A stretch of DNA of 64,000 nucleotides from Halobaculum roseum (lineage in GTDB: Archaea > Halobacteriota > Halobacteria > Halobacteriales > Haloferacaceae): the NCBI RefSeq assembly GCF_019880245.1, contig NZ_CP082286.1:2002521-2066520 (forward strand), given 5' to 3'. The position numbers and the translations under genes are program-made. The notes under the pieces were generated by a model. The model searched no databases and was not told the DNA's origin. It saw only the letters and a program-made list of their open reading frames with translations. Of the stretch, positions 1-7,050 are shown one piece after another (positions within the stretch are counted from its first letter, which is position 1; each line of letters opens with the position of its first letter).

Positions 1-325
1 CGTTGTGCCCGACGGCGTCGATCGAACCGAACGGAACCGACCACGAGTACCCCTCCTCGGAGACGATGTCGATGCGTGACCCCGAGATAACGCATATGCC
101 GTTCTGCGAGTATCGGTGCGTCACCACGTCGGTCTTGAACGACGTCCGCATCCCGTCGTGTGCTTCGTACGGGATCCCCGCGCCGGCCCCGCCGACCACG
201 AACTCGACCTCGGAGACGGCGAACAGCTCCTCGATCTCGTCGGGGTCGTAGCGGTCGGAGACGTCGAAGAATCCCTCGGTGTTCCCGTTGATCCGGTTGA
301 CGATGTAGGGGTCGGCGGCGGGCAT
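1..325 (-). CDS. PH-domain-like hypothetical protein, truncated by window edge
   Basis: Only the first 108 codons are present, because the gene runs off the left edge on the minus strand. The start is the ATG at 323-325. The visible part is acidic (it begins MPAADPYIVNRI). It ends in an alternating hydrophobic/polar stretch around ICVISGSRIDIVSEEGYSWSVPF, which looks like the beta-strands of bacterial-PH-like domains (ligand or membrane binding). No transmembrane segment or signal peptide is visible. The assignment rests on pattern only and the C-terminal half is missing. The next genes rightwards lie on the same strand but are separated by about 90 bp. Confidence 0.6.
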   Translation of the reverse strand, partial: MPAADPYIVNRINGNTEGFFDVSDRYDPDEIEELFAVSEVEFVVGGAGAGIPYEAHDGMRTSFKTDVVTHRYSQNGICVISGSRIDIVSEEGYSWSVPFGSIDAVGHN

Positions 326-418
326 GAGCGAAGTGCTCTGAAGTCCTAGTTATCTGTTGCTATACCCGTTCGTTCGTGATCGAGGGGGCCGCCTTCGTTG
401 ACTTCCCCGACCCGCCCG

Positions 419-1042
419 CTACGGCAGGTGCACCGCGATCCGCTCCCGGTACTCCTCGGCGCTCAGCCCCAAGCGCGAGAGCCACACCTCCCGGTAACTC
501 GGATGGAGGATCGGCAGACATGTCACGCCGAGCGTCGGGCACTCGATCGGCTCGCACACCGAGTCGAGGAAGCCGTCCTGCTCGATTTCCTCGAACGCGA
601 GTAGCGTCGCCGTCGCGTGTTTCCCCGTCGTGACGACGACCGCCGGGTCGACGATCCCCAACTCGGTTTCGAGGTGGCCGCGGCAGTTCGACAGCTCCGC
701 GTCGGTCGGATCGCGGTTTCCCTCGGGGTGACACTTCGCCGCGTTCGTGAAGAAGCAGTCGTCGCCGTAGCCGAGTTCGCGCATGAGTCGGCGCACGCGA
801 CGGCCGGAGTGACGGGACGTGTACGCGCAACCGGTGTGGTTGCCGCCCTTCCAGGTCTCGGCGTCGGGGTCGCCGGCGCCGGGTGCCTCGCCGACGACGA
901 GCACGCTCGCGTCCCGGGGACCGGTGCCCCACGAGATGCGGGTTCGCGACTCGACCAGTGCCGGACACCGCGAGCAGCCTGGCTCGATCACGAGCCGATC
1001 GTCGGAATCCGGGTGCCGGATCGGTTCCTCGGTGTCGGTCAC
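419..1042 (-). CDS. Uracil-DNA glycosylase superfamily protein
   Basis: This 207-residue protein carries the hallmarks of the uracil-DNA glycosylase superfamily. Motif 1 is GEAPGAGDPD at residues 51-60, and the HPS motif (ILHPSYREVW) is near residue 180. Cysteines at about 23, 26, 104 and 120 match the four iron-sulphur ligands of family 4/5 enzymes. Such enzymes remove uracil from DNA to start base-excision repair, which is relevant to a GC-rich genome prone to cytosine deamination. Motif 1 lacks the usual downstream PF of family 4 (it reads ETWKGG), so substrate range could differ from classical family 4. The ATG at 1040-1042 gives an N-terminus just ahead of the first cysteine pair. Confidence 0.85.
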   Translation of the reverse strand: MTDTEEPIRHPDSDDRLVIEPGCSRCPALVESRTRISWGTGPRDASVLVVGEAPGAGDPDAETWKGGNHTGCAYTSRHSGRRVRRLMRELGYGDDCFFTNAAKCHPEGNRDPTDAELSNCRGHLETELGIVDPAVVVTTGKHATATLLAFEEIEQDGFLDSVCEPIECPTLGVTCLPILHPSYREVWLSRLGLSAEEYRERIAVHLP

Positions 1043-1091
1043 GGTGTCGAGTTCGGGGCCGCGGCGATTGGCGGTTTCGCTCCGACCGCGG

Positions 1092-1553
1092 TCAGGGCTC
1101 CCCGAGCACCTGATGGCGCCGATAGAGGTAGGCCGCGCCGGCGGCGATGTTGAGGAACCAGATCGCCGAGAGGATCACCCAGACCGCGACGTTCGGGTCC
1201 CACTCGGAGTTCGCGCGGACGTATTGGGTATCGAAGTACACCGACAGCGGCAGCCCGGCCCACCCGATCAGGACGAGTATTCCGCCGCCGGCACCCAGAT
1301 CGCCCCCCAGGGCCGACGCGAGCACGAGCAGCACCCAGACGCCGGTTCCCGCGGCGACGCCGTACCACCAGGTGTCGGACACCGAGGTTTCGTACTGCGC
1401 GGGGTCGTGGACGCTACTCCTACCGCCGCCGCTACTGGCGGGGCTGTAGTTGTCGTTTCGGACCCCGCAGTTGGGGCACAGCTCCGACGCCTGCTTGATC
1501 GCCTCCCCGCAGGAGCGACAGAACACCTCGTCGGCCGCCTTCCGTTTGGTCAT
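1092..1553 (-). CDS. Zinc-ribbon membrane protein
   Basis: This 153-residue protein has an N-terminal double CxxC zinc ribbon (FCRSCGEAI ... LCPNCGVRN, residues 11-32), a short Ser/Gly linker, and then three or four hydrophobic segments that should span the membrane. The ribbon would face the cytoplasm. It closely resembles the ribbon of the next gene upstream (1628-1951), although the membrane parts differ, which suggests a shared head on two membrane proteins. No catalytic residues are evident and the function is unknown. It is transcribed in the same direction as the UDG gene, 49 bp ahead of it. Confidence 0.75.
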   Translation of the reverse strand: MTKRKAADEVFCRSCGEAIKQASELCPNCGVRNDNYSPASSGGGRSSVHDPAQYETSVSDTWWYGVAAGTGVWVLLVLASALGGDLGAGGGILVLIGWAGLPLSVYFDTQYVRANSEWDPNVAVWVILSAIWFLNIAAGAAYLYRRHQVLGEP

Positions 1554-1605
1554 GGCTGTGATCCGCGATCGGCGGTCCCGGGGCTTGGATGGATGGCGTG
1601 CATCG

Positions 1606-1610
1606 AAAAA
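1606..1610 (-). terminator. T-run after the TM2 gene
   Basis: On the minus strand, just after the TM2-protein stop, there is a run of five T (plus strand gaaaaatgg). Intrinsic termination in archaea commonly uses T-runs. This is a weak single signal. Confidence 0.35.
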
Positions 1611-1627
1611 TGGCGGGTATCGCTACG

Positions 1628-1951
1628 TCAGGCGTACTGCTGCTGGAACTCGTCCTCGGACTTCGTGAGGTAGATGATCCCCTCGATGAGCCCGACGAGG
1701 AGCGGGATGAACGTCCACGAGAAGACGAGGTAGATGATCCCGCGACCGGTGTTGCCGAGGTAGAAGTGGTGTGCGCCGAGCCCGCCGAGGAAAATGGCGA
1801 GGAGGGCGGCGCTCGTCTTGTCCTTCGAGCCCGAGGAGGACCCGCCCGACTGGCGCACGCCACATTCGGTGCAGATCTCCGCTTCCTTCTTGATCACTTC
1901 GCCGCAACTGCTGCAGAACTGCTCGTCGGCGCCGGGAGTTGCATTGCTCAT
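1628..1951 (-). CDS. TM2-domain zinc-ribbon membrane protein
   Basis: The ATG at 1949-1951 gives a 107-residue protein. A longer open frame upstream has shadow-like composition, so I rejected it. Residues about 12-34 form a zinc ribbon (FCSSCGEVI ... CTECGVRQ). A Ser/Gly/Lys linker follows, then a TM2 domain: LLAIFLGGLGAHHFYLG and a second hydrophobic helix ending in GLIEGIIYL. TM2 proteins are small two-helix membrane proteins of poorly known role. An AT-rich block just upstream (about 1970-2030) is likely its promoter and is unusual in this GC-rich window. Confidence 0.85.
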   Translation of the reverse strand: MSNATPGADEQFCSSCGEVIKKEAEICTECGVRQSGGSSSGSKDKTSAALLAIFLGGLGAHHFYLGNTGRGIIYLVFSWTFIPLLVGLIEGIIYLTKSEDEFQQQYA

Positions 1952-1997
1952 CTTCGTGTCAAACCTTTCATCAACTATAATAAGTATACTGGTTGAA

Positions 1998-2011
1998 TAT
2001 CGATCACGATA
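1998..2011. promoter_or_regulatory. 14-bp dyad upstream of the TM2 gene
   Basis: TATCG-ATCA-CGATA is a perfect 5-bp inverted repeat with a 4-bp spacer. It lies in the AT-rich block about 50 bp ahead of the minus-strand TM2 gene. Its position fits an operator, but the regulator is unknown. Confidence 0.3.
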
Positions 2012-2145
2012 GGCGAAATATACTGCATGTACCCGATCGCCGGACGGGCCCGACTTCGGTTCCGGTTGGCGAGCGCTGTCGGCCGGTGCGAGGGTCGCGG
2101 TGAACCGGCCGTCGGGATCCGTATCAGCGTCCGGACAGGACTCCG

Positions 2146-2433
2146 CTACTCCGTCAGCGGCAGCGCGACGCCGAACACGAACACCGAGCGGAACGCGCCG
2201 CCGACGGCGAACAGTTCGAGGTCGACCAGCAGCGCGTGCTCCCACGGCGGGAGGGCCGTCCCCGCGACCGCGGCGCCGACCTCGACGGCGACCGCGAGCA
2301 GGAACACGGCGGCACAACCGAGCAGCGCGCGCTGGTGAGCGTCGGGTAATCGGGGTTCCCGTCTCTGCCTGATATGCGGCCGAACTTCGGGGCCGGTCGA
2401 TTCGCGCTTTCGGTCCGACCGAAAGGGTTTCAC
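2146..2433 (-). CDS. Small two-helix membrane protein, hypothetical
   Basis: This 95-residue protein has a basic N-terminus followed by two hydrophobic segments, about residues 36-58 (ALLGCAAVFLLAVAVEVGAA) and 72-93. No motif identifies a function. Amino-acid composition and third-position GC bias look coding. It is divergent from the small membrane gene at 2457-2699, only 23 bp away, so the two would share a very short promoter region. The exact start is uncertain, and an internal start would remove much of the basic leader. Confidence 0.55.
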   Translation of the reverse strand: MKPFRSDRKRESTGPEVRPHIRQRREPRLPDAHQRALLGCAAVFLLAVAVEVGAAVAGTALPPWEHALLVDLELFAVGGAFRSVFVFGVALPLTE

Positions 2434-2456
2434 TCGCCGACGGCGGCCCTGGTGGT

Positions 2457-2699
2457 ATGTCAGGACTGTTCGACGCCGCGTGGGTCGCGGCGGAGTACCT
2501 CTTCGTACTGCTCGCGTCGGTCGTCCTCACCGGGATCGGGATCCACTTCGAGCGGGCGGCGGCGGCGACGATGGCGACGGCGCCCGAGGTCGCGGCGGTC
2601 GACGCCGTGCTCGGGGCGGTCGCGCTGTTCTGGGGCGTCTACCTCGTCGGCTACAGGCAGGCGCTTCCCCGGATGCGGCACGTCCTCGCCTCTCGGTGA
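2457..2699 (+). CDS. Small membrane protein, hypothetical
   Basis: This 80-residue protein has two clear membrane helices (about residues 10-30, EYLFVLLASVVLTGIGIHF, and 46-65, AVLGAVALFWGVYLVGY) and a short basic tail. No known domain is recognised. It is divergent from the preceding minus-strand membrane gene and convergent with prs. Its stop codon lies next to the 22-bp tandem repeats that run into the end of prs. Confidence 0.6.
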   Translation: MSGLFDAAWVAAEYLFVLLASVVLTGIGIHFERAAAATMATAPEVAAVDAVLGAVALFWGVYLVGYRQALPRMRHVLASR

Positions 2700-2720
2700 G
2701 CGGGCGGCGACGGCGCGTCT

Positions 2721-2785
2721 GTCGGGGGTAATAGTGCGTCAGTCGGGCGGTTACAGCGCGTCCGTCGAGCGGTTACAGCGAGTCG
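2721..2785. repeat. 22-bp tandem repeats overlapping the prs stop codon
   Basis: There are three imperfect units, at 2721-2741, 2742-2763 and 2764-2785. Each begins gtcg(g/a) and contains a ggttacagcg-like core. The last unit lies inside the end of prs and includes its stop codon (plus-strand tta at 2773-2775). The middle unit carries a second copy of that stop in another frame. Confidence 0.7.
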
Positions 2786-3624
2786 GCCACGAGCGGCGCC
2801 ACCGACACGTCGCTTTCGGCGCGTTCGAGGGTGTCGCTCGCGATCACCCGCGTCACGCCGGCGGCGGCGAGCTTCGTGCGGGCGTTGCTCGCGAGCATCC
2901 CGTGGACGCACGCCGTGTACACGTCGCCGCAGTCGCGGTCGCGCAGGGCGGCGACCGCCTCGCTCATCGTCGACCCGGTCGCGATGATGTCGTCGACGAC
3001 GACCACGTCGCGGTCGGCCACGTCCGCGTCGCTCGGGCTGACGGTCACCTCGCCGGTGTCGTAGTCGCGAACCTTCTCGAAGAAGTCGGTCTCGCCGCCG
3101 CCGAAGGCGTCGCGCACGGCGACCGCGAGCCCCTCGGCGGAGGCGTCGGGGCCGAGAAACAGCGGCTCCGAGAGGTCGTCGGGCAGCGGCTCCGCGAGCA
3201 GCGGCGCCGCCTCAAGCACCTCGACGGGCACGTCGAAGTAGTCGGCAACGTCGGCCTCGTGGGGCGTCACGAGGACGACGCGGTCGGTGCCGGTCGAGAC
3301 GGCGCGGGCGACCGCCCGCGCGGAGACGGGCTCGCCGTGTTCGAACGCCCGGTCCTGGCGGGCGTAGCCCATGTACGGGATGACGGTCGTGACGGTCTCC
3401 GCGCCGGCCTCGCGGACGGCGTCCTGGAGCTGAAGCAGCTCGACGAACGCGTCGTTGGAGTCGGTCGCGGCGACGACGACGGCCTCCTCGCCCGCGAACT
3501 CGGGCACGGCGGCGCACTCCTCGCCGTCCGGGAACCAGCGGTACTCCGGCGTGGCGAGCGGGCGGCCGGTGTGCTCGGCGAGGGCGGCCGCGAGCGCCTG
3601 CGACGCGGACCCGGGTACGATCAT
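2773..3624 (-). CDS. prs: Ribose-phosphate pyrophosphokinase (PRPP synthase)
   Basis: This 283-residue enzyme makes PRPP from ribose-5-phosphate and ATP for nucleotide, histidine and tryptophan synthesis. Visible family motifs are MIVPGSASQ at the N-terminus, RWFPDGE, IPYMGYARQDRAF (ATP site), and the PRPP-binding loop VVVVDDIIATGSTM. I chose the ATG at 3622-3624 because MIVPGS matches the normal family start; an upstream ATG would add nine residues. Length is typical for archaeal PRPP synthases. The 3' end sits in a 22-bp tandem repeat array that includes the stop codon. Confidence 0.95.
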   Translation of the reverse strand: MIVPGSASQALAAALAEHTGRPLATPEYRWFPDGEECAAVPEFAGEEAVVVAATDSNDAFVELLQLQDAVREAGAETVTTVIPYMGYARQDRAFEHGEPVSARAVARAVSTGTDRVVLVTPHEADVADYFDVPVEVLEAAPLLAEPLPDDLSEPLFLGPDASAEGLAVAVRDAFGGGETDFFEKVRDYDTGEVTVSPSDADVADRDVVVVDDIIATGSTMSEAVAALRDRDCGDVYTACVHGMLASNARTKLAAAGVTRVIASDTLERAESDVSVAPLVADSL

Positions 3625-3727
3625 ACACGTCGTTCCCGCCGCCGGATACAAACGCGTTCCTACTCGGGCGACGCGTGCGGCGGCATCACAGCCCGCGACG
3701 ACCCGATCGAGGACGGGACGGCGGCGC

Positions 3728-3787
3728 CACTACTCGGCGCTCGTCTTCACTACTCAGCCGTCGTCGTCACTACTCGCCGGGGATCGC
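3728..3787. repeat. 20-bp tandem repeats overlapping a stop codon
   Basis: There are three units, at 3728-3747, 3748-3767 and 3768-3787. Each starts cactactc and the 3' halves diverge. The third unit contains the last codons and the TAG stop (plus-strand cta at 3770-3772) of the minus-strand gene, so the string GAGTAG is repeated three times on that strand. Confidence 0.75.
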
Positions 3788-4624
3788 GACCGCCCGCACG
3801 TCCGGCAGGCCGAGGGTCCGGCCGCGCCATCCCCCGTCGGCGTACACCCGAGCCTCGCCGCCGTCGGTGACCGCGACGAGGTGCCGGCCCGCGAACGCGG
3901 CGTCGACGACGCCCGACTCGTCGTGGCGGACCCACTCGGTCGCGGTCGCGTCGGCGCGCTCGTACAGCGCCGCGCCCGTTGCGGCGACCGCTCGCTCCCC
4001 GTCGGCATCCGCGGCGACACAGCGGAATCCGGCCCCGGTCCGCACGCTCCGGTCGGCTCCCTCCCCGTCCGGTTCGAGATCGCGCATCCAGCCGTTGCCG
4101 AGGGTGTACAGCGACTCGCCGGTCACCGCCAGCGGGACCCCGCGGTCGCTCACGTCCCTGGCGTCGTCGAGGCCGGCGTACTCCAGTTCGCCGTCGGTCA
4201 GGCGGTGGACGCCGTCGCCGGCGGCGACGAGCCGGCCGTCCAGCCGGCGGGGGTCGTCGACGGCGCCGACGGCGGTCCACGCGCCGTCGTTGCCGTCGCC
4301 GTCGTCGGATTCCCCCGCGCCGAGCAGCGAGATAGTGCCGTCGGGCGCCGCCGCGAGCACGCCGTCCCCGGCGACGCTCACCGCGACCGCGGGGCCATGT
4401 CCCGTCGGCTCGAAGTCGCCGACGAGCACGTCCTCAGCGGTGGCGACGGCGACGGCCTCGCCGCGGGCGGCCACGTCCCGGGCGTCACAGCGGTGTTCGA
4501 ACCCGAACTCGCCCACGATGTCGCCCGACAGCGAGACGCCCACGACGCCCATCGAGGAGGCCGCGAGCGCCCGCACCACGTCGTCGCGCTTCGTGAACAC
4601 GCGCTTCTCGGCGATGGTCGGCAT
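3770..4624 (-). CDS. Beta-propeller-like protein (HVO_0234-like family)
   Basis: This 284-residue protein is built of repeated short beta-strand units, such as VAVSVAGDGVLAAAPDG, RLVAAGDGVHRLTDGE and HLVAVTDGGEARVYADGG. That is the pattern of a small beta-propeller. It has no signal peptide and no membrane helix. I believe it belongs to the haloarchaeal family named after HVO_0234, but this comes from memory of the family and is not proven here. Function is unknown. It lies 145 bp upstream of prs on the same strand, and the stop codon sits in a 20-bp tandem repeat. Confidence 0.7.
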   Translation of the reverse strand: MPTIAEKRVFTKRDDVVRALAASSMGVVGVSLSGDIVGEFGFEHRCDARDVAARGEAVAVATAEDVLVGDFEPTGHGPAVAVSVAGDGVLAAAPDGTISLLGAGESDDGDGNDGAWTAVGAVDDPRRLDGRLVAAGDGVHRLTDGELEYAGLDDARDVSDRGVPLAVTGESLYTLGNGWMRDLEPDGEGADRSVRTGAGFRCVAADADGERAVAATGAALYERADATATEWVRHDESGVVDAAFAGRHLVAVTDGGEARVYADGGWRGRTLGLPDVRAVAIPGE

Positions 4625-4721
4625 ACGCGGGGGTCCGGCGGCCGGGCGAATAAGCCCCGCGGAGCGCTCGTCGGGGACGGTCCGGACGGGTCGAACCCGC
4701 CCGTTCGGGTGGCCGGGAAGG

Positions 4722-4736
4722 GATATACGGATAAGG
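4722..4736 (+). promoter_or_regulatory. TATA-like promoter of first ABC transporter operon
   Basis: gatatacggataagg lies 26-40 bp ahead of the ATG at 4762. This fits a TATA/BRE region with a short or absent leader. Confidence 0.45.
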
Positions 4737-4761
4737 CTGTAGAGAAAAGATACCGCTAGCC

Positions 4762-6096
4762 ATGGTAGCAGATGACACCGAACCGAACCGGCGGGACGTA
4801 CTGAAGGCGTCCGGGGCCGCGGGACTCGCGGGACTCGCGGGGCTTGCCGGCTGTAGCACGACCGACGACCCGGCGACCGACACCGCGACCGAGGAACCGA
4901 ACGGCGCCGGTGGCGGCGACGGCGACGACGAGGAGACCACCGCCGACGACGGCGGGGACGGAGACGACGGCGGGGACACCGGGCCGTACACCATCGGCAT
5001 GGTCGACTCGCTCACCGGGTCGCTGTCGGCGTTCGGCCAGCGCAACCAGCGCGGGAAGGACCTCGCGCTCGCCGACGTGAACGAGGTCGGCATCGGCGGA
5101 CGCGACCTGGAGATCATCGTCGAGGACTCCGAGAGCCAGTCGCAGGCCGGCGTCTCGGCGGCCCAGAAGCTCGTCAACCAGGACGGCGTCCCGTTCGTCA
5201 TCGGCGCGGTCGGCTCGGGCGTGTCGCTGGCGATCTACGAGTCGGTGATCCAGGGGACCGACGTGGTGCAGTTGAGCCAGAACTCCACCAGCCCGGACCT
5301 GACGGACTTCCCGGGACTGCTCCGGATGTCGCCGACGGGGAGCACCCAGTCGACGGCGCTGGCGAACATCATCGGCGAGGACGGCTACGACTCCGTCGCG
5401 CTCGCGTGGGTGAACAACGACTACGGGCAGGGGCTCGCCGAGACGTTCCGCGAGGAGTGGGACGGCGAGATCGCCTACGACGAACCCCACGACCAGGGGC
5501 AGTCGTCGTACTCCTCGACGGTGTCGGGGATGGCCAACTCCGGCGCGGACGCGTGGCTGTTCATCACCTACCAGCCGGAGTTCACCTCGATGGCCCAGGA
5601 GGCGTACTCCAACGGCTACGAGGCGCAGTTCTACGGCGCCGACTCCGTCCAGGGGTCGGACGTGCTCGGCAACACGCCCGAGGGGAGCCTCGACGGCATG
5701 AAGATCGTCGTCCCCTCCGCGGCGGTCGACCAGGACAACTACCAGGCGTTCGCCTCGGAGTTCGAGTCCGAGTACGGCGAGACGCCGACCTCGTGGTCGG
5801 CGTTCGCCTACGACTGCGTGGTCACGGCGGCGCTGTCGATCGCGACCGCCGACGAGTTCACCGGGGCGGCCCTCCAGGAGACCGTCCGCGACGTGACCCG
5901 GCCGGAGGGCGAGGAGGTGTTCACGTTCGCGGAGGCGATGGAGGTGCTCGGCGAGGACGGCTCGCCCGACGACATCGACTACCAGGGCGTCTCCGGCCCG
6001 ATCGATTTCGACGAAAACGGCGACCCGGTCGGCTTCCTGCAGATCCTCACCGTGGAGGACCACGAGTACGTCTCCTCCGGTACGATCGAGGGCTAA
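4762..6096 (+). CDS. livK: ABC transporter substrate-binding lipoprotein, HAAT type (first operon)
   Basis: This 444-residue binding protein of the branched-chain amino acid/amide family begins with a twin-arginine signal (NRRDVLKASG, Arg10-Arg11). The hydrophobic region ends in a lipobox, LAGC, at Cys31. It is therefore Tat-exported and lipid-anchored. An Asp/Gly-rich linker (about residues 32-80) precedes the periplasmic-binding-protein type 1 fold, which starts YTIGMVDSLTGSLSAFGQ. It delivers substrate to the LivH/M permease encoded immediately downstream (6-bp gap). The substrate could be branched-chain amino acids, other amino acids or amides; the sequence does not decide. Confidence 0.9.
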   Translation: MVADDTEPNRRDVLKASGAAGLAGLAGLAGCSTTDDPATDTATEEPNGAGGGDGDDEETTADDGGDGDDGGDTGPYTIGMVDSLTGSLSAFGQRNQRGKDLALADVNEVGIGGRDLEIIVEDSESQSQAGVSAAQKLVNQDGVPFVIGAVGSGVSLAIYESVIQGTDVVQLSQNSTSPDLTDFPGLLRMSPTGSTQSTALANIIGEDGYDSVALAWVNNDYGQGLAETFREEWDGEIAYDEPHDQGQSSYSSTVSGMANSGADAWLFITYQPEFTSMAQEAYSNGYEAQFYGADSVQGSDVLGNTPEGSLDGMKIVVPSAAVDQDNYQAFASEFESEYGETPTSWSAFAYDCVVTAALSIATADEFTGAALQETVRDVTRPEGEEVFTFAEAMEVLGEDGSPDDIDYQGVSGPIDFDENGDPVGFLQILTVEDHEYVSSGTIEG

Positions 6097-6102
6097 CCCT
6101 CG

Positions 6103-7050
6103 ATGTCGGTTCTCGAATATTTGGCGAACGGGCTCGTGTTCAGCAGCATCGTCGTGTTGTCCAGCATCGGGCTCTCGCTGGTGTACTCGATCGCGAACTT
6201 CGCCAACTTCGCCCACGGCGACACGATGACCGTCGGCGCCTACACCGCGCTGGTGACGTTCGGCTTCGTGGGCTCGCTCGGGGCGGAGGTGCTCGGGCTG
6301 CCGCTGGGCTTCTTCCTCGCGCTGGTCGTCGGCGTCGCGGTCGCCGCCGTCGTCGCGGTGGTCACCCACAAGGTCGTCTACGAGCCGCTCGACGTCGGCT
6401 CGATCGGCCTGCTCATCACGTCCATCGGGGTCGCGTTCGTGTATCGCGCGATCGTCCAACTCGGCTTCGGAACCGGGTTCCTCGAGTTCCAGATCCCGCT
6501 GTTGCGACCGATCGAGGCGCTGATCCCGTTCGGGATCCGCATGACGTTACACGACGTGGCGATCGTCGCCAGCGCCGTCGTGCTGGTGGCCGGCCTCCAC
6601 GCCCTGCTCCAGTACACTGATCTCGGTCGGAAGATGCGGGCGACGGCGGACAACCCCTCGCTCGCGCGGGTCTCGGGCATCCGGACCGACCGGATCGAGA
6701 TCTGGACGTGGGTCATCGGTGCCGGGCTCGCGGGCGCCGGCGGCGTCTTCCTCGGCCTGTACAGCAACATCTCGCCCCGGATGGGGTTCAACATCCTCCT
6801 GGTCGTGTTCGCGGCCGTCATCCTCGGCGGGATCGGCTCCGTGTACGGCGCGATGGCCGGCGGCTTCCTCATCGGGATGATCAACCAACTGACGCCGATC
6901 CTCCCGCGACTCGGACAGGAGATCCCGTTCGTTCCCGAGAGCTTCGGCATCCCCATCGGCATCGAGTACGCGAACGCCATCGCGTTCCTGATCATGGTCG
7001 CCGTGCTGCTGGTGCGACCGTCCGGCATCGCCGGGGAGGACGCGGCGTGA
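6103..7050 (+). CDS. livH: ABC transporter permease LivH type (first operon)
   Basis: This 315-residue integral membrane protein has about eight hydrophobic helices and the LivH family signature. The first part reads GLSLVYSIANFANFAHGDTM, and the conserved cytoplasmic loop is near residues 245-255 (FAAVILGGIGSVYGAMAG). It forms half of the transmembrane channel with LivM. It follows the binding-protein gene by 6 bp, and its TGA overlaps the GTG start of livM (GTGA), so translation is probably coupled. Confidence 0.93.
   Translation: MSVLEYLANGLVFSSIVVLSSIGLSLVYSIANFANFAHGDTMTVGAYTALVTFGFVGSLGAEVLGLPLGFFLALVVGVAVAAVVAVVTHKVVYEPLDVGSIGLLITSIGVAFVYRAIVQLGFGTGFLEFQIPLLRPIEALIPFGIRMTLHDVAIVASAVVLVAGLHALLQYTDLGRKMRATADNPSLARVSGIRTDRIEIWTWVIGAGLAGAGGVFLGLYSNISPRMGFNILLVVFAAVILGGIGSVYGAMAGGFLIGMINQLTPILPRLGQEIPFVPESFGIPIGIEYANAIAFLIMVAVLLVRPSGIAGEDAA

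Noticed and set aside
3728..3787. A CRISPR array
   Set aside because: Units are contiguous without spacers, only three copies exist, and no cas genes occur anywhere in the window.
4756..6459. A 567-residue minus-strand frame over the first binding protein and LivH
   Set aside because: It is antisense to genes with clear Tat signal, lipobox and permease motifs. The His/Arg/Asp-rich composition is a complement artefact.
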